Shown piece after piece: positions 1 to 8,681 of a stretch of DNA of 64,000 nt. Under the pieces are notes generated by a model. It made no database searches. It was not told the origin of the DNA and was given only the letters and a program-made list of their open reading frames with translations. The translations under genes and the position numbers were made by a program. Position 1 is the first letter of the stretch, and the number at the start of each line of letters is the position of its first letter. This stretch comes from Viridibacillus sp050279675 (GTDB lineage Bacteria; Bacillota; Bacilli; Bacillales_A; Planococcaceae): positions 62,001 through 126,000 of the forward strand of contig NZ_JBNNUK010000012.1 of the NCBI RefSeq assembly GCF_050279675.1, given 5' to 3'.

Positions 1-16
1 ATCATAATAGATAATC

Positions 17-61
17 AAAAAGCCAAAGTGCTGCTTATTATAAGCGCCCTTTGGCTTTTTT
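17..61 (-). terminator. Bidirectional terminator after ypwA
   Basis: An inverted repeat pairs AAAAAGCCAAAG with CTTTGGCTTTTT around a short inner hairpin. A-runs and T-runs flank it, so it can stop transcription in both directions. It lies just past the stop of the minus-strand carboxypeptidase gene. Confidence 0.8.
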
Positions 62-92
62 CAAGATTGAATTAATTGTTATTTAGACCATT

Positions 93-1592
93 TTACAAAT
101 TATAAATTCGAGTATACTTTTCTTTTAAATAATCAGCTAAATATTTGGCATTTAACCCTTCGCCAGTTGCTCCATTTAATAGTTCAAAAGGTTTCTTAAG
201 TGCTCCATATTGATGTACTCTTTCTGTTAACCATTCACGAATTGGTGTGAGATTACCTTCTGCTAGAAGTTCATCAAAGTTTGGAATATCTCGATCCATC
301 GCATGTTTAAATTGTGCTGCATACATAAAACCAAGTGCATAAGATGGGAAGTATCCGAAACTACCACCAGACCAATGCATATCCTGTAAGATTCCTTCTG
401 CATCATTTTCTGGTGTAATACCTAAATACTCTTTGTATTTTGCATTCCATACTTTTGGTAGGTCCTCTGCTTGTAAGTTTCCATTGAATAATTCTTTTTC
501 AATTTCATATCGAATCATAATATGAAGTGGATATGTTAATTCATCAGCTTCAATTCGAATTAAAGAAGGTTGCGCTACGTTAATTGCACGTAAAAACATT
601 TCTAATGAGACATTTTCAAATTGTTTCGGTGAGTGTTTTTTCAACATCTCAAAATTATGAGTCCAAAATTCTTTATTGCGTCCTACAAAATTTTCGAAAA
701 ACAATGACTGAGATTCATGAATACCCATTGAAGTTCCTGTGCTTAGTGGTAAACCATCTAATTCTGGCATTATATTTTGTTCATATAAAGCGTGTCCGCA
801 TTCATGCACTGTACCAAGAAGTGCAGATCGGAAATCGTGCTCGTCATATTTTGTAGTTACACGAATATCACCTCGGTTTAAACCGATCATAAACGGATGA
901 ACTGTTTCATCTAAACGACCTGCTTCAAAGTCATAATCAAGTTGTTGTAAAATTTCTAAACAAGCTTCCTTTTGCCCTTCTTTTGGAAAGAAATCAAATA
1001 TGAAGTTCGTATCTGGTTGTTTGTTTGATTCAACAATTTTTTGAACTAATGGGACGATGGTTTCCTTCAATTCCCCAAATACACGGTCCAATATATCCGT
1101 TGTCATATCAGGTTCATATTGGTCCAATAATGTGTTGTATGGATTATTGTCCTTGATACCCCAATACGTAACAAACTTTTGTTGCGCTTCAATAATGCCT
1201 TTTAAATATGGTAAGAATAGACTAAAATCTGATTTATCTTTTGCTTTTTCCCAAACAGCTTCTGCTTTTGATTGAAGTACAACATATGCTTTGTATTCGT
1301 CTGCTGGGATTTTCTTATTTAAATCAAAAGCTTTTTGAGTTTCTTCATATGAACGACGAACAATTTCTGATAGTTCTTCTTTTTTGGTTGAAAGCTCTTG
1401 AAGTATTTCAGCTAATTCATCTGATGTTTGCAAACGGAATAGTTCTGACGAAATCGTTCCTACTACTTCTGCTCGTTGCTCTAGCCCCTTTTTTGGCGCT
1501 CCAGTACGCATATCCCAATAGATTACTGAAAGAGCTTCTTCATAATTATCAATTTTTTTTATGTAATTTAGAAAGCGTTGTTCTACTGACAT
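93..1592 (-). CDS. ypwA: M32 family metallocarboxypeptidase (YpwA-like)
   Basis: The 499-residue product is a cytoplasmic zinc carboxypeptidase of the M32 (Taq carboxypeptidase) family, which removes C-terminal residues from peptides. The active-site HEXXH appears as HECGHALYEQ near residue 265, followed by the family HESQS motif (GIHESQSLFFEN). The GTSMG segment before it is also typical. Length matches the family (about 500). The ATG is preceded by AAGGGGG at good spacing. There is no signal peptide. It is a single-gene unit between two terminators, in the same relative place as B. subtilis ypwA. The physiological substrate is unknown; the family call is secure. Confidence 0.93.
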   Translation of the reverse strand: MSVEQRFLNYIKKIDNYEEALSVIYWDMRTGAPKKGLEQRAEVVGTISSELFRLQTSDELAEILQELSTKKEELSEIVRRSYEETQKAFDLNKKIPADEYKAYVVLQSKAEAVWEKAKDKSDFSLFLPYLKGIIEAQQKFVTYWGIKDNNPYNTLLDQYEPDMTTDILDRVFGELKETIVPLVQKIVESNKQPDTNFIFDFFPKEGQKEACLEILQQLDYDFEAGRLDETVHPFMIGLNRGDIRVTTKYDEHDFRSALLGTVHECGHALYEQNIMPELDGLPLSTGTSMGIHESQSLFFENFVGRNKEFWTHNFEMLKKHSPKQFENVSLEMFLRAINVAQPSLIRIEADELTYPLHIMIRYEIEKELFNGNLQAEDLPKVWNAKYKEYLGITPENDAEGILQDMHWSGGSFGYFPSYALGFMYAAQFKHAMDRDIPNFDELLAEGNLTPIREWLTERVHQYGALKKPFELLNGATGEGLNAKYLADYLKEKYTRIYNL

Positions 1593-1658
1593 TTTATTAC
1601 CCCCTTATATCCTTCTATTTTATCACGAATTCCGAAGTAAATCAGTTGAAAGATTTTG

Positions 1659-1811
1659 TTTGTGGCACTATTTGGTATGTTTGTTGCTTTAACTCGACTA
1701 TTTGTTGCACTAACTGATATGTTTGTTACGTTAATTCAGCTATTTGTTGCACTATCTCAGCTGTTTGTTGCACTATCTCAGCTGATTGTTATTTAGCAGA
1801 ATATTCACGTC
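1659..1811. repeat. Compound repeat: six 21-bp units plus 27-bp end module (copy 1)
   Basis: Six consecutive units of exactly 21 bp start at 1659, 1680, 1701, 1722, 1743 and 1764. Each begins TTTGTTGCACTA or a close variant; the last two are identical. A 27-bp module (1785-1811) follows, ending TATTCACGTC. The same arrangement recurs at 24488-24619. On the minus strand the units read in frame as QQxxxLx heptads, but here an in-frame TAA interrupts them and no start codon or ribosome binding site is seen, so coding is unlikely. The array lies between the ypvA terminator and the ypwA start. Confidence 0.85.
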
Positions 1812-1850
1812 ATAATATGGTGGAAAACGCTAGTAATTCTTTTCACATTC

Positions 1851-1884
1851 AAAAAAGCCAGCTCATTATATTTGAGCTGGCTTC
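1851..1884 (-). terminator. Rho-independent terminator after ypvA
   Basis: On the minus strand AAGCCAGCTCA pairs with TGAGCTGGCTT around a 7-nt loop and is followed by a T-run. It starts only a few bases past the ypvA stop codon. Confidence 0.88.
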
Positions 1885-1890
1885 TCCTTA

Positions 1891-3789
1891 TTAAACTTCT
1901 GTTGCTTCAACTGCGAAAATAGGTTGTATTTTCTCTTTATGTTTATATTCTTCTTCATTCAATAAAATATGAATGTCTCCGTGGTCTTTTGAAGTACGGA
2001 TTAATCGACCCATACCTTGCTGTAGTCGTAACAGCATGAATGGTACGTCTACTTCTTCAAATGCATTAGTAGCAAATGAACGCTTTGCATCAAACAATGG
2101 ATCATTTGGCGGGAAAGGTAAATCGAAAATTATCACACGCGTTAAAGACTCCTCTGGTAAGTCTAAGCCTTCCCATAAATGATATGAGCATAGTACTTTT
2201 ACTTCGCCAGCTTGGAAATCACGAATAATAGACGATAGTTCACGATCTCCTTCAAAGGCAACATCTGCACGTAAGTCTTCCGCTAATTGCCCTTTAAATT
2301 TCTGCATCGCTTGTTTTGATTTAAATAAGATTAATGTTTTTTCGTCATCTTGTAATAACTTCTCAACAGAAGAAATTTTCTCTTCTTGAGCAACCTTGTG
2401 CAATTGGATCTTCATAACTTCTTCATATTCAAATGGAGAAGAGACAGAGAATGATTGGAATTTGTTAATCCCTAAACTGTTTGCGATATATGAGAAGTCT
2501 TTATTGATTGATAGAGTTGCTGATGAGAATACATAAGGTATTTTTTTCGAGAATAGTTTTTCCTCAAGTACTTCTGTAATAAGTCGTGGCATGATGACAA
2601 GTGTCTCTTCACCATCTGTTTCCTCTAACCAGTCTACGGCATCGCCTTGAGCGATAAATATACGCATTGCGGCTTCGTATTGCTCTAAGAACTCCTCAAC
2701 CATACGTAACTCATAATCAGGAATGACATACATTTCTGATTCGAAAACAAATTCTTCAAGTAAAGATTCCACTGTATCAATTACTTTTTGACCCAGCTTT
2801 AGAAGTAATGGAGATTTATTGATACGTTTACGATCTTCATCTGATTCAATGACATCATCACGAAGTTGGTCAAAGAATAATTCATGACCATCTTGTAATT
2901 TTTCCATTGTATAAAGCGTTTTTTCTCGCAATCCATCAACCATTAACATATCTAGAAGCTTTACGATTGTATAATCTTGCACTTTGTAAGTCATCGCTTT
3001 TTGTGCTGCGTACTCAAGTAAGTGACCTTCATCAAGTACAATCATGGATACTTCAGGTAGTAGTGCTAACTGCCCTTCACGTTCACGTGATTCTTTTGTA
3101 GCAATATGCTCCATCAAGAAATCTTGTGAGCATATAATTAAATCCGTCGCTTGACGGTAATCCGCACGGTGTAGTGTCTGACCACAGCGATTGCGAAGAT
3201 CACAAACCGAGCACTGTTGAATCGAGTTGTAGTTGACCTTCTGCCAATCAGCATCGCTAACATTTGGATAGTCACTACGTTGACCATATAAAGATAATGT
3301 TCCCTGGCCAAAGACGCCATCTGGTATCGTTTCTACGATATCATCTATATATTCGCCGTCATGAAACTTTTCAGCCTCTTCAAAGCGTTTTAAACATAAG
3401 TATTGATCACGTGACTTTGCTAAACGTACATCAATATTCAAGTCAAGATATTGCCGTAATTTATGAATATCGCCACCATCTTTTACGAGCTGGTCGATTA
3501 AAGTTTCGTCTGCACATGCAATCAATGCTGGACGTCCAGTATAACGCGCATAAGAAATAGCTGGTAATAAGTATGCGATGGTTTTCCCTGTACCTACACC
3601 TGCTTCAGCAAATAGCACTGATTTTTCGCGTAATACTTTTTCAATTTGATAAGCCATAAAGATTTGCTCATCACGACATTCTAGACCCTTTTCAGGTAAT
3701 TCATCATAAAGCATATCGCCCATCCAATCACCCAACGAGTCGAAGAATGATTTTTCTTTTGATAGAGCAAATGGTATTGCTTGTCTCAT
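1891..3789 (-). CDS. ypvA: DinG/XPD-type ATP-dependent DNA helicase (YpvA-like)
   Basis: A superfamily 2 helicase of the XPD/DinG group, 632 residues. Walker A is AGVGTGKTIAYLLP near residue 65, the DEAH-type box is LDEGHLLEYA, and the C-terminal motif VI region is LRLQQGMGRLIRT. Four cysteines (YLCLK, then CSVCDLRNRC) are placed like the iron-sulphur cluster ligands of XPD-type helicases, so a 4Fe-4S cluster is likely. It lacks the N-terminal exonuclease domain carried by the second DinG-type protein at 21609-24392. The ATG has a GAGGGGG site 6 bases upstream. It forms its own transcription unit. The role (repair of structured or damaged DNA) is inferred from the family. Confidence 0.9.
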   Translation of the reverse strand: MRQAIPFALSKEKSFFDSLGDWMGDMLYDELPEKGLECRDEQIFMAYQIEKVLREKSVLFAEAGVGTGKTIAYLLPAISYARYTGRPALIACADETLIDQLVKDGGDIHKLRQYLDLNIDVRLAKSRDQYLCLKRFEEAEKFHDGEYIDDIVETIPDGVFGQGTLSLYGQRSDYPNVSDADWQKVNYNSIQQCSVCDLRNRCGQTLHRADYRQATDLIICSQDFLMEHIATKESREREGQLALLPEVSMIVLDEGHLLEYAAQKAMTYKVQDYTIVKLLDMLMVDGLREKTLYTMEKLQDGHELFFDQLRDDVIESDEDRKRINKSPLLLKLGQKVIDTVESLLEEFVFESEMYVIPDYELRMVEEFLEQYEAAMRIFIAQGDAVDWLEETDGEETLVIMPRLITEVLEEKLFSKKIPYVFSSATLSINKDFSYIANSLGINKFQSFSVSSPFEYEEVMKIQLHKVAQEEKISSVEKLLQDDEKTLILFKSKQAMQKFKGQLAEDLRADVAFEGDRELSSIIRDFQAGEVKVLCSYHLWEGLDLPEESLTRVIIFDLPFPPNDPLFDAKRSFATNAFEEVDVPFMLLRLQQGMGRLIRTSKDHGDIHILLNEEEYKHKEKIQPIFAVEATEV

Positions 3790-4438
3790 CTTGTTCCCCC
3801 TCGTACGTCAACGAAAATAAAATTATATACAACTAAACGGTAATTGAAACCTTTGTTATTATAGCATTATTCTTAACTACCTTGTTAAATGCATGTAAAT
3901 GATTTAATTTTTTTTCAGTTTATGTGGTCAATTTGTGGTCATATCACAGCTATCGTAGTGTTACCCAGAAAAAAGGAAATTAAACACCCGGAAATTGGTG
4001 CACTTTATATAATAGAAGAAACTCTGTTAAAAGTATATGAAATGAGTAAACCAAACAGCCTTTTATTTTCATAATATAAAACATGTGATGATGTTCTTTA
4101 TTTTCTTAACAAAAAATTATATTGGTTATTGCTAGCAATTATTCTAAAATCTAAAATTGGAGGCTAGTGAATATATGAGGAAATAATGTAGCATTAACAT
4201 TGCAAAGAAAACGTTTTACCCCCATCTCTTTCCTATGAGATTTAGCATTACCTTAAATTAGTATTATAAGCGGAAAATTAGTAGGAGGAAAAAAGTGAGC
4301 AATTCAAGCATTCGAATTTTCGGATTACGTTTTTGTAAAATCATTTAAAAAGACATAAATTCATACTATTAAAAACATCTGGTTAGAGGTGTTTAATAAC
4401 TTTAGCTAATTCAATCTTAGTCTACAATTATAATAGTC
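3790..4438. other. AT-rich gap without a convincing gene
   Basis: About 650 bases between ypvA and the small membrane gene. An open frame at 3889-4074 on the plus strand has no ribosome binding site and no recognisable composition, so I do not call it. The only notable item is the 17-codon ORF with a perfect Shine-Dalgarno at 4295-4348, listed separately. Confidence 0.6.
4295..4348 (+). CDS. Possible 17-residue peptide ORF with strong RBS
   Basis: AGGAGG is followed 6 bases later by GTG and 16 further codons, giving MSNSSIRIFGLRFCKII, then TAA. The peptide is basic and ends in an aromatic/cysteine/isoleucine-rich tail. A TATTATAAG element lies about 35 bases upstream of the GTG. No family is recognised. 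The ribosome binding site is the only real support, and a chance occurrence is possible. Confidence 0.25.
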   Translation: MSNSSIRIFGLRFCKII

Positions 4439-4639
4439 TTATATTACCTCTTTTTTATTATCTACTTGCGAGGTTTTTGATTTTGCATATTGATTAAACT
4501 CTGCTAAGAATAAAGTTATTGCGAACATCAACAAAATAAATGGAAACATGAAATATTCCGATTCATAATTGGTACCTCCCAAATAAACAAATAACATAAA
4601 CGATACACAAAGAGCTATAGTTCCAGATAAAAACTTCAT
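4439..4639 (-). CDS. Small two-helix membrane protein, unknown
   Basis: About 66 residues starting MKFLSGTIALCV. The start was taken at the ATG preceded by AAAGGGGG at 5-base spacing; a longer open frame exists upstream without a site. Two hydrophobic segments (about residues 5-20 and 29-45) are separated by a short polar loop, and a charged tail follows (KSKTSQVDNKKEVI). It is probably a small inner-membrane protein. I recognise no family. It stands alone between ypsC and the empty stretch next to ypvA. Confidence 0.55.
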   Translation of the reverse strand: MKFLSGTIALCVSFMLFVYLGGTNYESEYFMFPFILLMFAITLFLAEFNQYAKSKTSQVDNKKEVI

Positions 4640-4793
4640 GAATACCCCCTTTACCAAACATTTTACCCCATAATAAACCATAATTTTAAATTAGATTTTC
4701 ATGGAATATCATTGATTGTTATAAACGAATTGTGTTAATTACTCACATGTACTGATACGAGTTCCAAATCAAACTTAGAATTATATGTTTTCA

Positions 4794-4825
4794 TAAAAAA
4801 AGGAATGGGTTATCCCATTCCTTTT
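4794..4825 (-). terminator. Terminator after ypsC
   Basis: AAAGGAATGGG pairs with CCCATTCCTTT around a 4-nt loop, with a T-run on the minus strand. It lies immediately after the ypsC stop. Confidence 0.9.
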
Positions 4826-4830
4826 AATAT

Positions 4831-5967
4831 CTAGTTTCTCGGTGTACGTTGACCCCAGAATTGATAAAAATCTGTTCTGATGAATCCGTTGAATAATTTT
4901 CGTTTTTTTGTCGCTTTTCTACCGTAAAGTGTTTCAAAGTTTTCCATTGATGATAGCATGTAGACTGACCAAGATGGATACTTCGCCATATTGTCGCCCA
5001 TCTCACGAATCATTTGTTCAACCATTTCTATATCACCAATACGTTCACCATAAGGCGGGTTACCAATCATCACACCATCAGTTGATAATGTAGTAAAGTC
5101 ATTTACTTGCATTTGTTTCCAAGTAATCAAGTCCGCAAAACCAGCTTCAACAGCATTATTTTTGGCGATTTGAACCATGCGATGGTCAATATCTGAGCCA
5201 ATGATTTCTAAAGGCTGGTCGTAGTTCGCAATATCTTCTGCTTCCATACGAATATCATCCCAAATTTGTTGTTTCATCCAAGGCCATGCTTCTGAAATGA
5301 ACTCACGGTTGTAACCAGGAGCCATATTTTGGCCAATCATTGCAGCTTCAAGTGCAATTGTACCTGAACCACAGAAAGGGTCTACGAATGGGCGATTTGG
5401 ATTCCATTTAGAGATTTGGACAAGCGCTGCTGCTAGCGTTTCTTTTAAAGGTGCTTCACCTTGATCTAGTCTATACCCACGTTTGTGTAGGCCTGCTCCA
5501 CTAGTATCAATCGTAAGTGTAGCTACATCTTTTAAAATTGAAATTTCAATTTTAAATTTTGGTCCTGTTTCTTCTAAGAAACCTAGACGTTTATAGTGGT
5601 ATTTCATACGTTCAACGATCGCTTTCTTTGTAATTGCTTGGCAATCAGGTACACTGAATAATTTAGATTTTACGGATTTACCTGTTACAGGAAATTCTGC
5701 ATCTACTGGTAAGAATTTCTCCCAATTGATCGCTTTTACTCCCTCAAACAATTCATCAAATGTGCGAGCTGGAAACTCACCTGCAATAATTTTCACTCGG
5801 TCTGCTACACGTAACCAAAGATTCGTTTTTGCGATTGCTTTCTCGTCACCTTCAAAGTAAACTTTACCGTTTTCTGTTGTTGTTTCAAATCCTAGGTCCT
5901 GAAGCTCTTGTGCGACAATTCCTTCTAACCCCATTGCTGCGGTTGCTACTAATCGAAATGTTGTCAT
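4831..5967 (-). CDS. ypsC: THUMP-domain class I SAM RNA methyltransferase (YpsC/RlmL-like)
   Basis: The product carries an N-terminal ferredoxin-like/THUMP RNA-binding region (about residues 1-155) and a C-terminal Rossmann methyltransferase domain. The SAM-binding motif is VDPFCGSGTIALEA and the N6/N2 methylase catalytic motif is GNPPYGER. The family modifies guanosine in 23S rRNA; the exact target here is inferred. The start was set at MTTFRLVATAAMG because AAGGG lies 8 bases upstream; the longer frame overlaps the preceding gene. The gene follows the GGDEF-EAL gene by 2 bases, so the two are probably co-translated. In B. subtilis the homologue directly follows rnpB. Confidence 0.9.
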   Translation of the reverse strand: MTTFRLVATAAMGLEGIVAQELQDLGFETTTENGKVYFEGDEKAIAKTNLWLRVADRVKIIAGEFPARTFDELFEGVKAINWEKFLPVDAEFPVTGKSVKSKLFSVPDCQAITKKAIVERMKYHYKRLGFLEETGPKFKIEISILKDVATLTIDTSGAGLHKRGYRLDQGEAPLKETLAAALVQISKWNPNRPFVDPFCGSGTIALEAAMIGQNMAPGYNREFISEAWPWMKQQIWDDIRMEAEDIANYDQPLEIIGSDIDHRMVQIAKNNAVEAGFADLITWKQMQVNDFTTLSTDGVMIGNPPYGERIGDIEMVEQMIREMGDNMAKYPSWSVYMLSSMENFETLYGRKATKKRKLFNGFIRTDFYQFWGQRTPRN

Positions 5968-5969
5968 TG

Positions 5970-7709
5970 TTATTTCCCTTCTAACTGTTCTAATTCCCAA
6001 AATTCTAGGAACTCGGTAAATTCATCTAAAGGTAATGGCTTTGAGTAATAGTATCCTTGGATCATATCACAGCCCATTTTACGTAACAGCTGAACCTGAT
6101 CCCTTTGCTCTACTCCCTCAGCAATTACCTTCATATGTAAACGATGCGCCATTTGAATAATGGCATCTACTACTGCTTGTTTATCATCTAACGAACAAAT
6201 ATGTTGTATAAAACTACGATCAATTTTTAAATAATTTAATGGAAACTGCACTAAATAGCTAAGAGAAGAATAGCCTGTCCCAAAATCATCTATCGAAAGT
6301 TTAAAACCTAATTGCTTTAAGAGTACTAATTTTCGAATCGTTTCTTTTTCACTGTTCATAACCGTGCGCTCAGTTAGCTCAATTTCAAAATAATACGCCG
6401 GGCAATTATTTTTCTCTAAAATTTGCATTATGGATTCAATGAAATTACTTTGATGAAAGTGAATACTCGATATATTCAATGCTATTGGCATATTTTTTAT
6501 ATTTTGTGATTTTAGTTTTAAATAGTCCTGACATGCACGATTAATAATACATTCACTAATCGGAATAATTAAACCTGTTTCCTCCGCATAAGGGATGAAT
6601 TCCCCTGGTGAGACGAAGCCTAATTTTTCATTTTGCCAGCGTACTAAAGCTTCTACTCCTACGATTGCACCTGTTGTAACAGAAACTTTCGGTTGATAAT
6701 GTAATTCGAAGCTGTCATTTTCTATTGCTTTTCGTAACTCGTTATCTAGGAGCAACACACGTTTGCTGTCTGTTTGTAGTTCGTCAAAGTAAAAAGAAAA
6801 TTGACCTCTTCCATTTTGCTTTGCAAAATACATTGCCTTATCAGCTTTGGTTAATAATACTTCCGTATCATCTCCATCATGCGGATAAATGCTAATTCCT
6901 ATACTAGTGGACACATATAAATTCTGGTCTTCCACCGCAAAAGGTTGTTCTAATAATTGGATAATCATTTCGGCCAAATGTACAGCTTCTCTAGGATGAT
7001 GGATATTTGTTAATGTAATAACAAATTCATCACCGCCGTATCTGGCTAAAATATCTTTATTTTTCAATAGTGATTGTATTCTTTTTACTACTTCCACTAA
7101 CAAATAGTCACCAACTGCATGACCAAGCGTATCATTTATTTGCTTAAAGCGATCTAAATCTAAAAATAAAACAGCATGTTGATATGAGCGTGTAGAGGAT
7201 GATTCTAGTAAAACTCTCATTCTCTCAGTATAGGCAAATCTATTTGAAACACCGGTTAATGAATCTGTCATTGCACGTTTTTCAAGCTCGTCTTCAACGT
7301 CCTTTTGTTCTGTGAGGTCGGAGAAAACACCGCAGTAGTTCGTAACTTCACCTTGCTTATTACGAACTTCCATGATTGATAGCCATTCTGGATAGACATC
7401 ACCGGTTTTACGACGATTCAATATTTCACCTTGCCATTCACCTTTTGAGTACAGCTCGTTCCACATGCTTTTATAAAAATCACTGTCATGAATGCCTGAT
7501 TGTAAGATAGCAGGGCTATGTCCAACAACTTCTTCTTTTTTGTAACCCGTAACAAACTCAAAAGCTGGATTCACATTGATTATTTTCTTTTTTGGATCAG
7601 TTATCATGATTCCTTCAGAAATTGTTTCAAATACTTTTTGTAGTAATTCATCAGAATAGTTAGAAATAGTGTTTTGGTTAATAATCTCTTTTGTAGATAT
7701 TTTTTCCAT
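5970..7709 (-). CDS. PAS-GGDEF-EAL cyclic-di-GMP synthase/phosphodiesterase
   Basis: Domain order is PAS (about residues 15-125), GGDEF (about 140-300) and EAL (about 315-565). The GGDEF active site is intact (YGGDEF), so diguanylate cyclase activity is possible. The EAL domain keeps EALVRW, NISS, ELTERTV, DDFGTGYS, LKIDRSF and EGVE, so c-di-GMP hydrolysis is also possible. No membrane segment is seen, so the PAS domain probably senses a cytoplasmic signal. The open frame extends to 7781, but those codons read through the rnpB terminator; I place the start at MEKISTKE, with MVKNMEK (7721) as alternative. The gene is inserted between rnpB and ypsC relative to B. subtilis. Confidence 0.9.
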   Translation of the reverse strand: MEKISTKEIINQNTISNYSDELLQKVFETISEGIMITDPKKKIINVNPAFEFVTGYKKEEVVGHSPAILQSGIHDSDFYKSMWNELYSKGEWQGEILNRRKTGDVYPEWLSIMEVRNKQGEVTNYCGVFSDLTEQKDVEDELEKRAMTDSLTGVSNRFAYTERMRVLLESSSTRSYQHAVLFLDLDRFKQINDTLGHAVGDYLLVEVVKRIQSLLKNKDILARYGGDEFVITLTNIHHPREAVHLAEMIIQLLEQPFAVEDQNLYVSTSIGISIYPHDGDDTEVLLTKADKAMYFAKQNGRGQFSFYFDELQTDSKRVLLLDNELRKAIENDSFELHYQPKVSVTTGAIVGVEALVRWQNEKLGFVSPGEFIPYAEETGLIIPISECIINRACQDYLKLKSQNIKNMPIALNISSIHFHQSNFIESIMQILEKNNCPAYYFEIELTERTVMNSEKETIRKLVLLKQLGFKLSIDDFGTGYSSLSYLVQFPLNYLKIDRSFIQHICSLDDKQAVVDAIIQMAHRLHMKVIAEGVEQRDQVQLLRKMGCDMIQGYYYSKPLPLDEFTEFLEFWELEQLEGK

Positions 7710-7725
7710 ATTCTTCACCATATTT

Positions 7726-7758
7726 CCAAAAGAAAGGCCCTCCAGGAACTGGAGAGCC
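7726..7758 (-). terminator. Terminator of rnpB
   Basis: GGCTCTCCAG pairs with CTGGAGGGCC around a 3-nt loop, followed by TTTCTTTT on the minus strand. It ends about 17 bases before the GGDEF-EAL start codon. Confidence 0.92.
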
Positions 7759-7773
7759 TGACTGTTCATGTTT

Positions 7774-8190
7774 AACATCATTGAAAGTTCAATAAGCCAT
7801 GTTTTGTGCCCGAGTACTCAAACGATTTACATCTCGTACAACCGGGTAGTAATCATCTATCTACGTGAGATGCAAGCATTCACGTCTCTCCATCCATTCA
7901 TTTCCTTCAGGAGAGTGCCCCTACCATAATTTGGGTTTCTCACTCGTGGGGTTTACCTCGTTCCACCTGTTACGTTTCCGCACCAGCTTCGTCACTGTGG
8001 CACTTTCAGAGAGTTTCAACCATATCTTATAAAAGACTTAGGTTTTCCTCCCGCCGTCAGCCAAAAGACTGCCTTAGCTTATTTATTCACTAAGCACGAA
8101 CACTACGGTCATCTCAGAACCGTGCGAGCATGGACTTTCCTCGACAATGTCAAGCATTGCAGCGATTACCCGAAAATTCATGATGATGTT
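7774..8190 (-). ncRNA. rnpB: RNase P RNA, type B
   Basis: This is the catalytic RNA of RNase P, which matures tRNA 5' ends with the RnpA protein. The minus strand shows the conserved cores CGGGTAATCGCTGC, GAGGAAAGTCCATGCTCGCACGG and TGCTGAGATG-like segments, CAGTGACGAAG, GTAAACCCC, GAGAAACCCAAATT and GGTAGGGG, and the 3' element ACAAAACATGGCTTA. Length (about 415 nt) fits the Bacillus-type B form (about 400). The 5' and 3' ends are partly complementary (AACATCAT with ATGATGTT) and form P1; the exact ends are estimates. It has its own promoter and terminator and lies between gpsB and ypsC as in B. subtilis. Confidence 0.96.
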
Positions 8191-8194
8191 TTTC

Positions 8195-8223
8195 ATTATA
8201 ATATAAAAACATATTTAACCCAA
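8195..8223 (-). promoter_or_regulatory. Sigma-A promoter of rnpB
   Basis: On the minus strand TTGGGT (8218-8223) and TATAAT (8195-8200) are separated by exactly 17 bases. The predicted start is a few bases downstream, at the 5' end assigned to rnpB. Confidence 0.75.
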
Positions 8224-8242
8224 TACGACCAAAGACCTATAT

Positions 8243-8563
8243 TCAATCGTATAGTTTATCTCCGAAAACATGTTTTTCCAAGTTCGAGATTCTTTTCAAA
8301 ATATCAAAGTTTGTATTAGCAGTATGTTGTGGTTGCTGTTGTTGAACTTGTGCCGGTGAGTGGCGCTTAGCACTTTGGGTAGCCTCAAGTTCTTGTTTCA
8401 ACATGTTAATCTCTTCTTGCTTCTTAGCTAGAATTTTTTCAAAGTTCTCATAATCTTGAATTATTTCATCTAAAAATTGGTCTACATCATCTTGACTATA
8501 ACCTCTTAAACCAGTTTTAAAATCTTTATCTAAAATCTTTTTTGCTGATAATTTTGTATCCAT
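8243..8563 (-). CDS. gpsB: Cell-division regulator GpsB (DivIVA family)
   Basis: GpsB shuttles between septum and side wall and docks class A penicillin-binding proteins, so it is a partner of PonA encoded at 13617. The N-terminal DivIVA-like lipid/PBP-binding domain is clear (ILDKDFKTGLRGYSQDDVDQFLDEIIQDYENF), followed by a coiled coil (about residues 35-68), a Gln/Pro-rich linker and a C-terminal trimerisation helix. Length (106) is typical. The start was set at MDTKLSAKK: GGAAGGG lies 8 bases before this ATG but only 2 before the other in-frame ATG at 8569. Monocistronic, upstream of rnpB. Confidence 0.94.
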   Translation of the reverse strand: MDTKLSAKKILDKDFKTGLRGYSQDDVDQFLDEIIQDYENFEKILAKKQEEINMLKQELEATQSAKRHSPAQVQQQQPQHTANTNFDILKRISNLEKHVFGDKLYD

Positions 8564-8598
8564 ATACATCGCCCTTCCATCGCAACATAAGTGTTCTT

Positions 8599-8607
8599 AG
8601 TATAGCA
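8599..8607 (-). promoter_or_regulatory. Extended -10 promoter for gpsB
   Basis: TGCTATACT on the minus strand is an extended -10 element (TGn-TATACT) about 36 bases before the gpsB ATG. No good -35 was found. Confidence 0.5.
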
Positions 8608-8681
8608 TATTTCTTAAAGACAATGCTTACTTACAGTCATTTCCTAACGTTTTTTGTCGAAAACTGCGATTGCCCAGGAAA

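Noticed and set aside
1659..1811. Repeat array as a CRISPR
   Set aside because: Units are contiguous 21-mers with no variable spacers and no cas genes nearby.
3889..4074. A 61-codon plus-strand frame in the ypvA upstream gap
   Set aside because: No ribosome binding site, no promoter and no recognisable domain; typical of chance frames in AT-rich DNA.
7710..7781. The first 24 codons of the longest GGDEF-EAL frame (MMLNMNSQALQF...)
   Set aside because: These codons run through the rnpB terminator hairpin and end of rnpB, so they are an artefact of an open frame.
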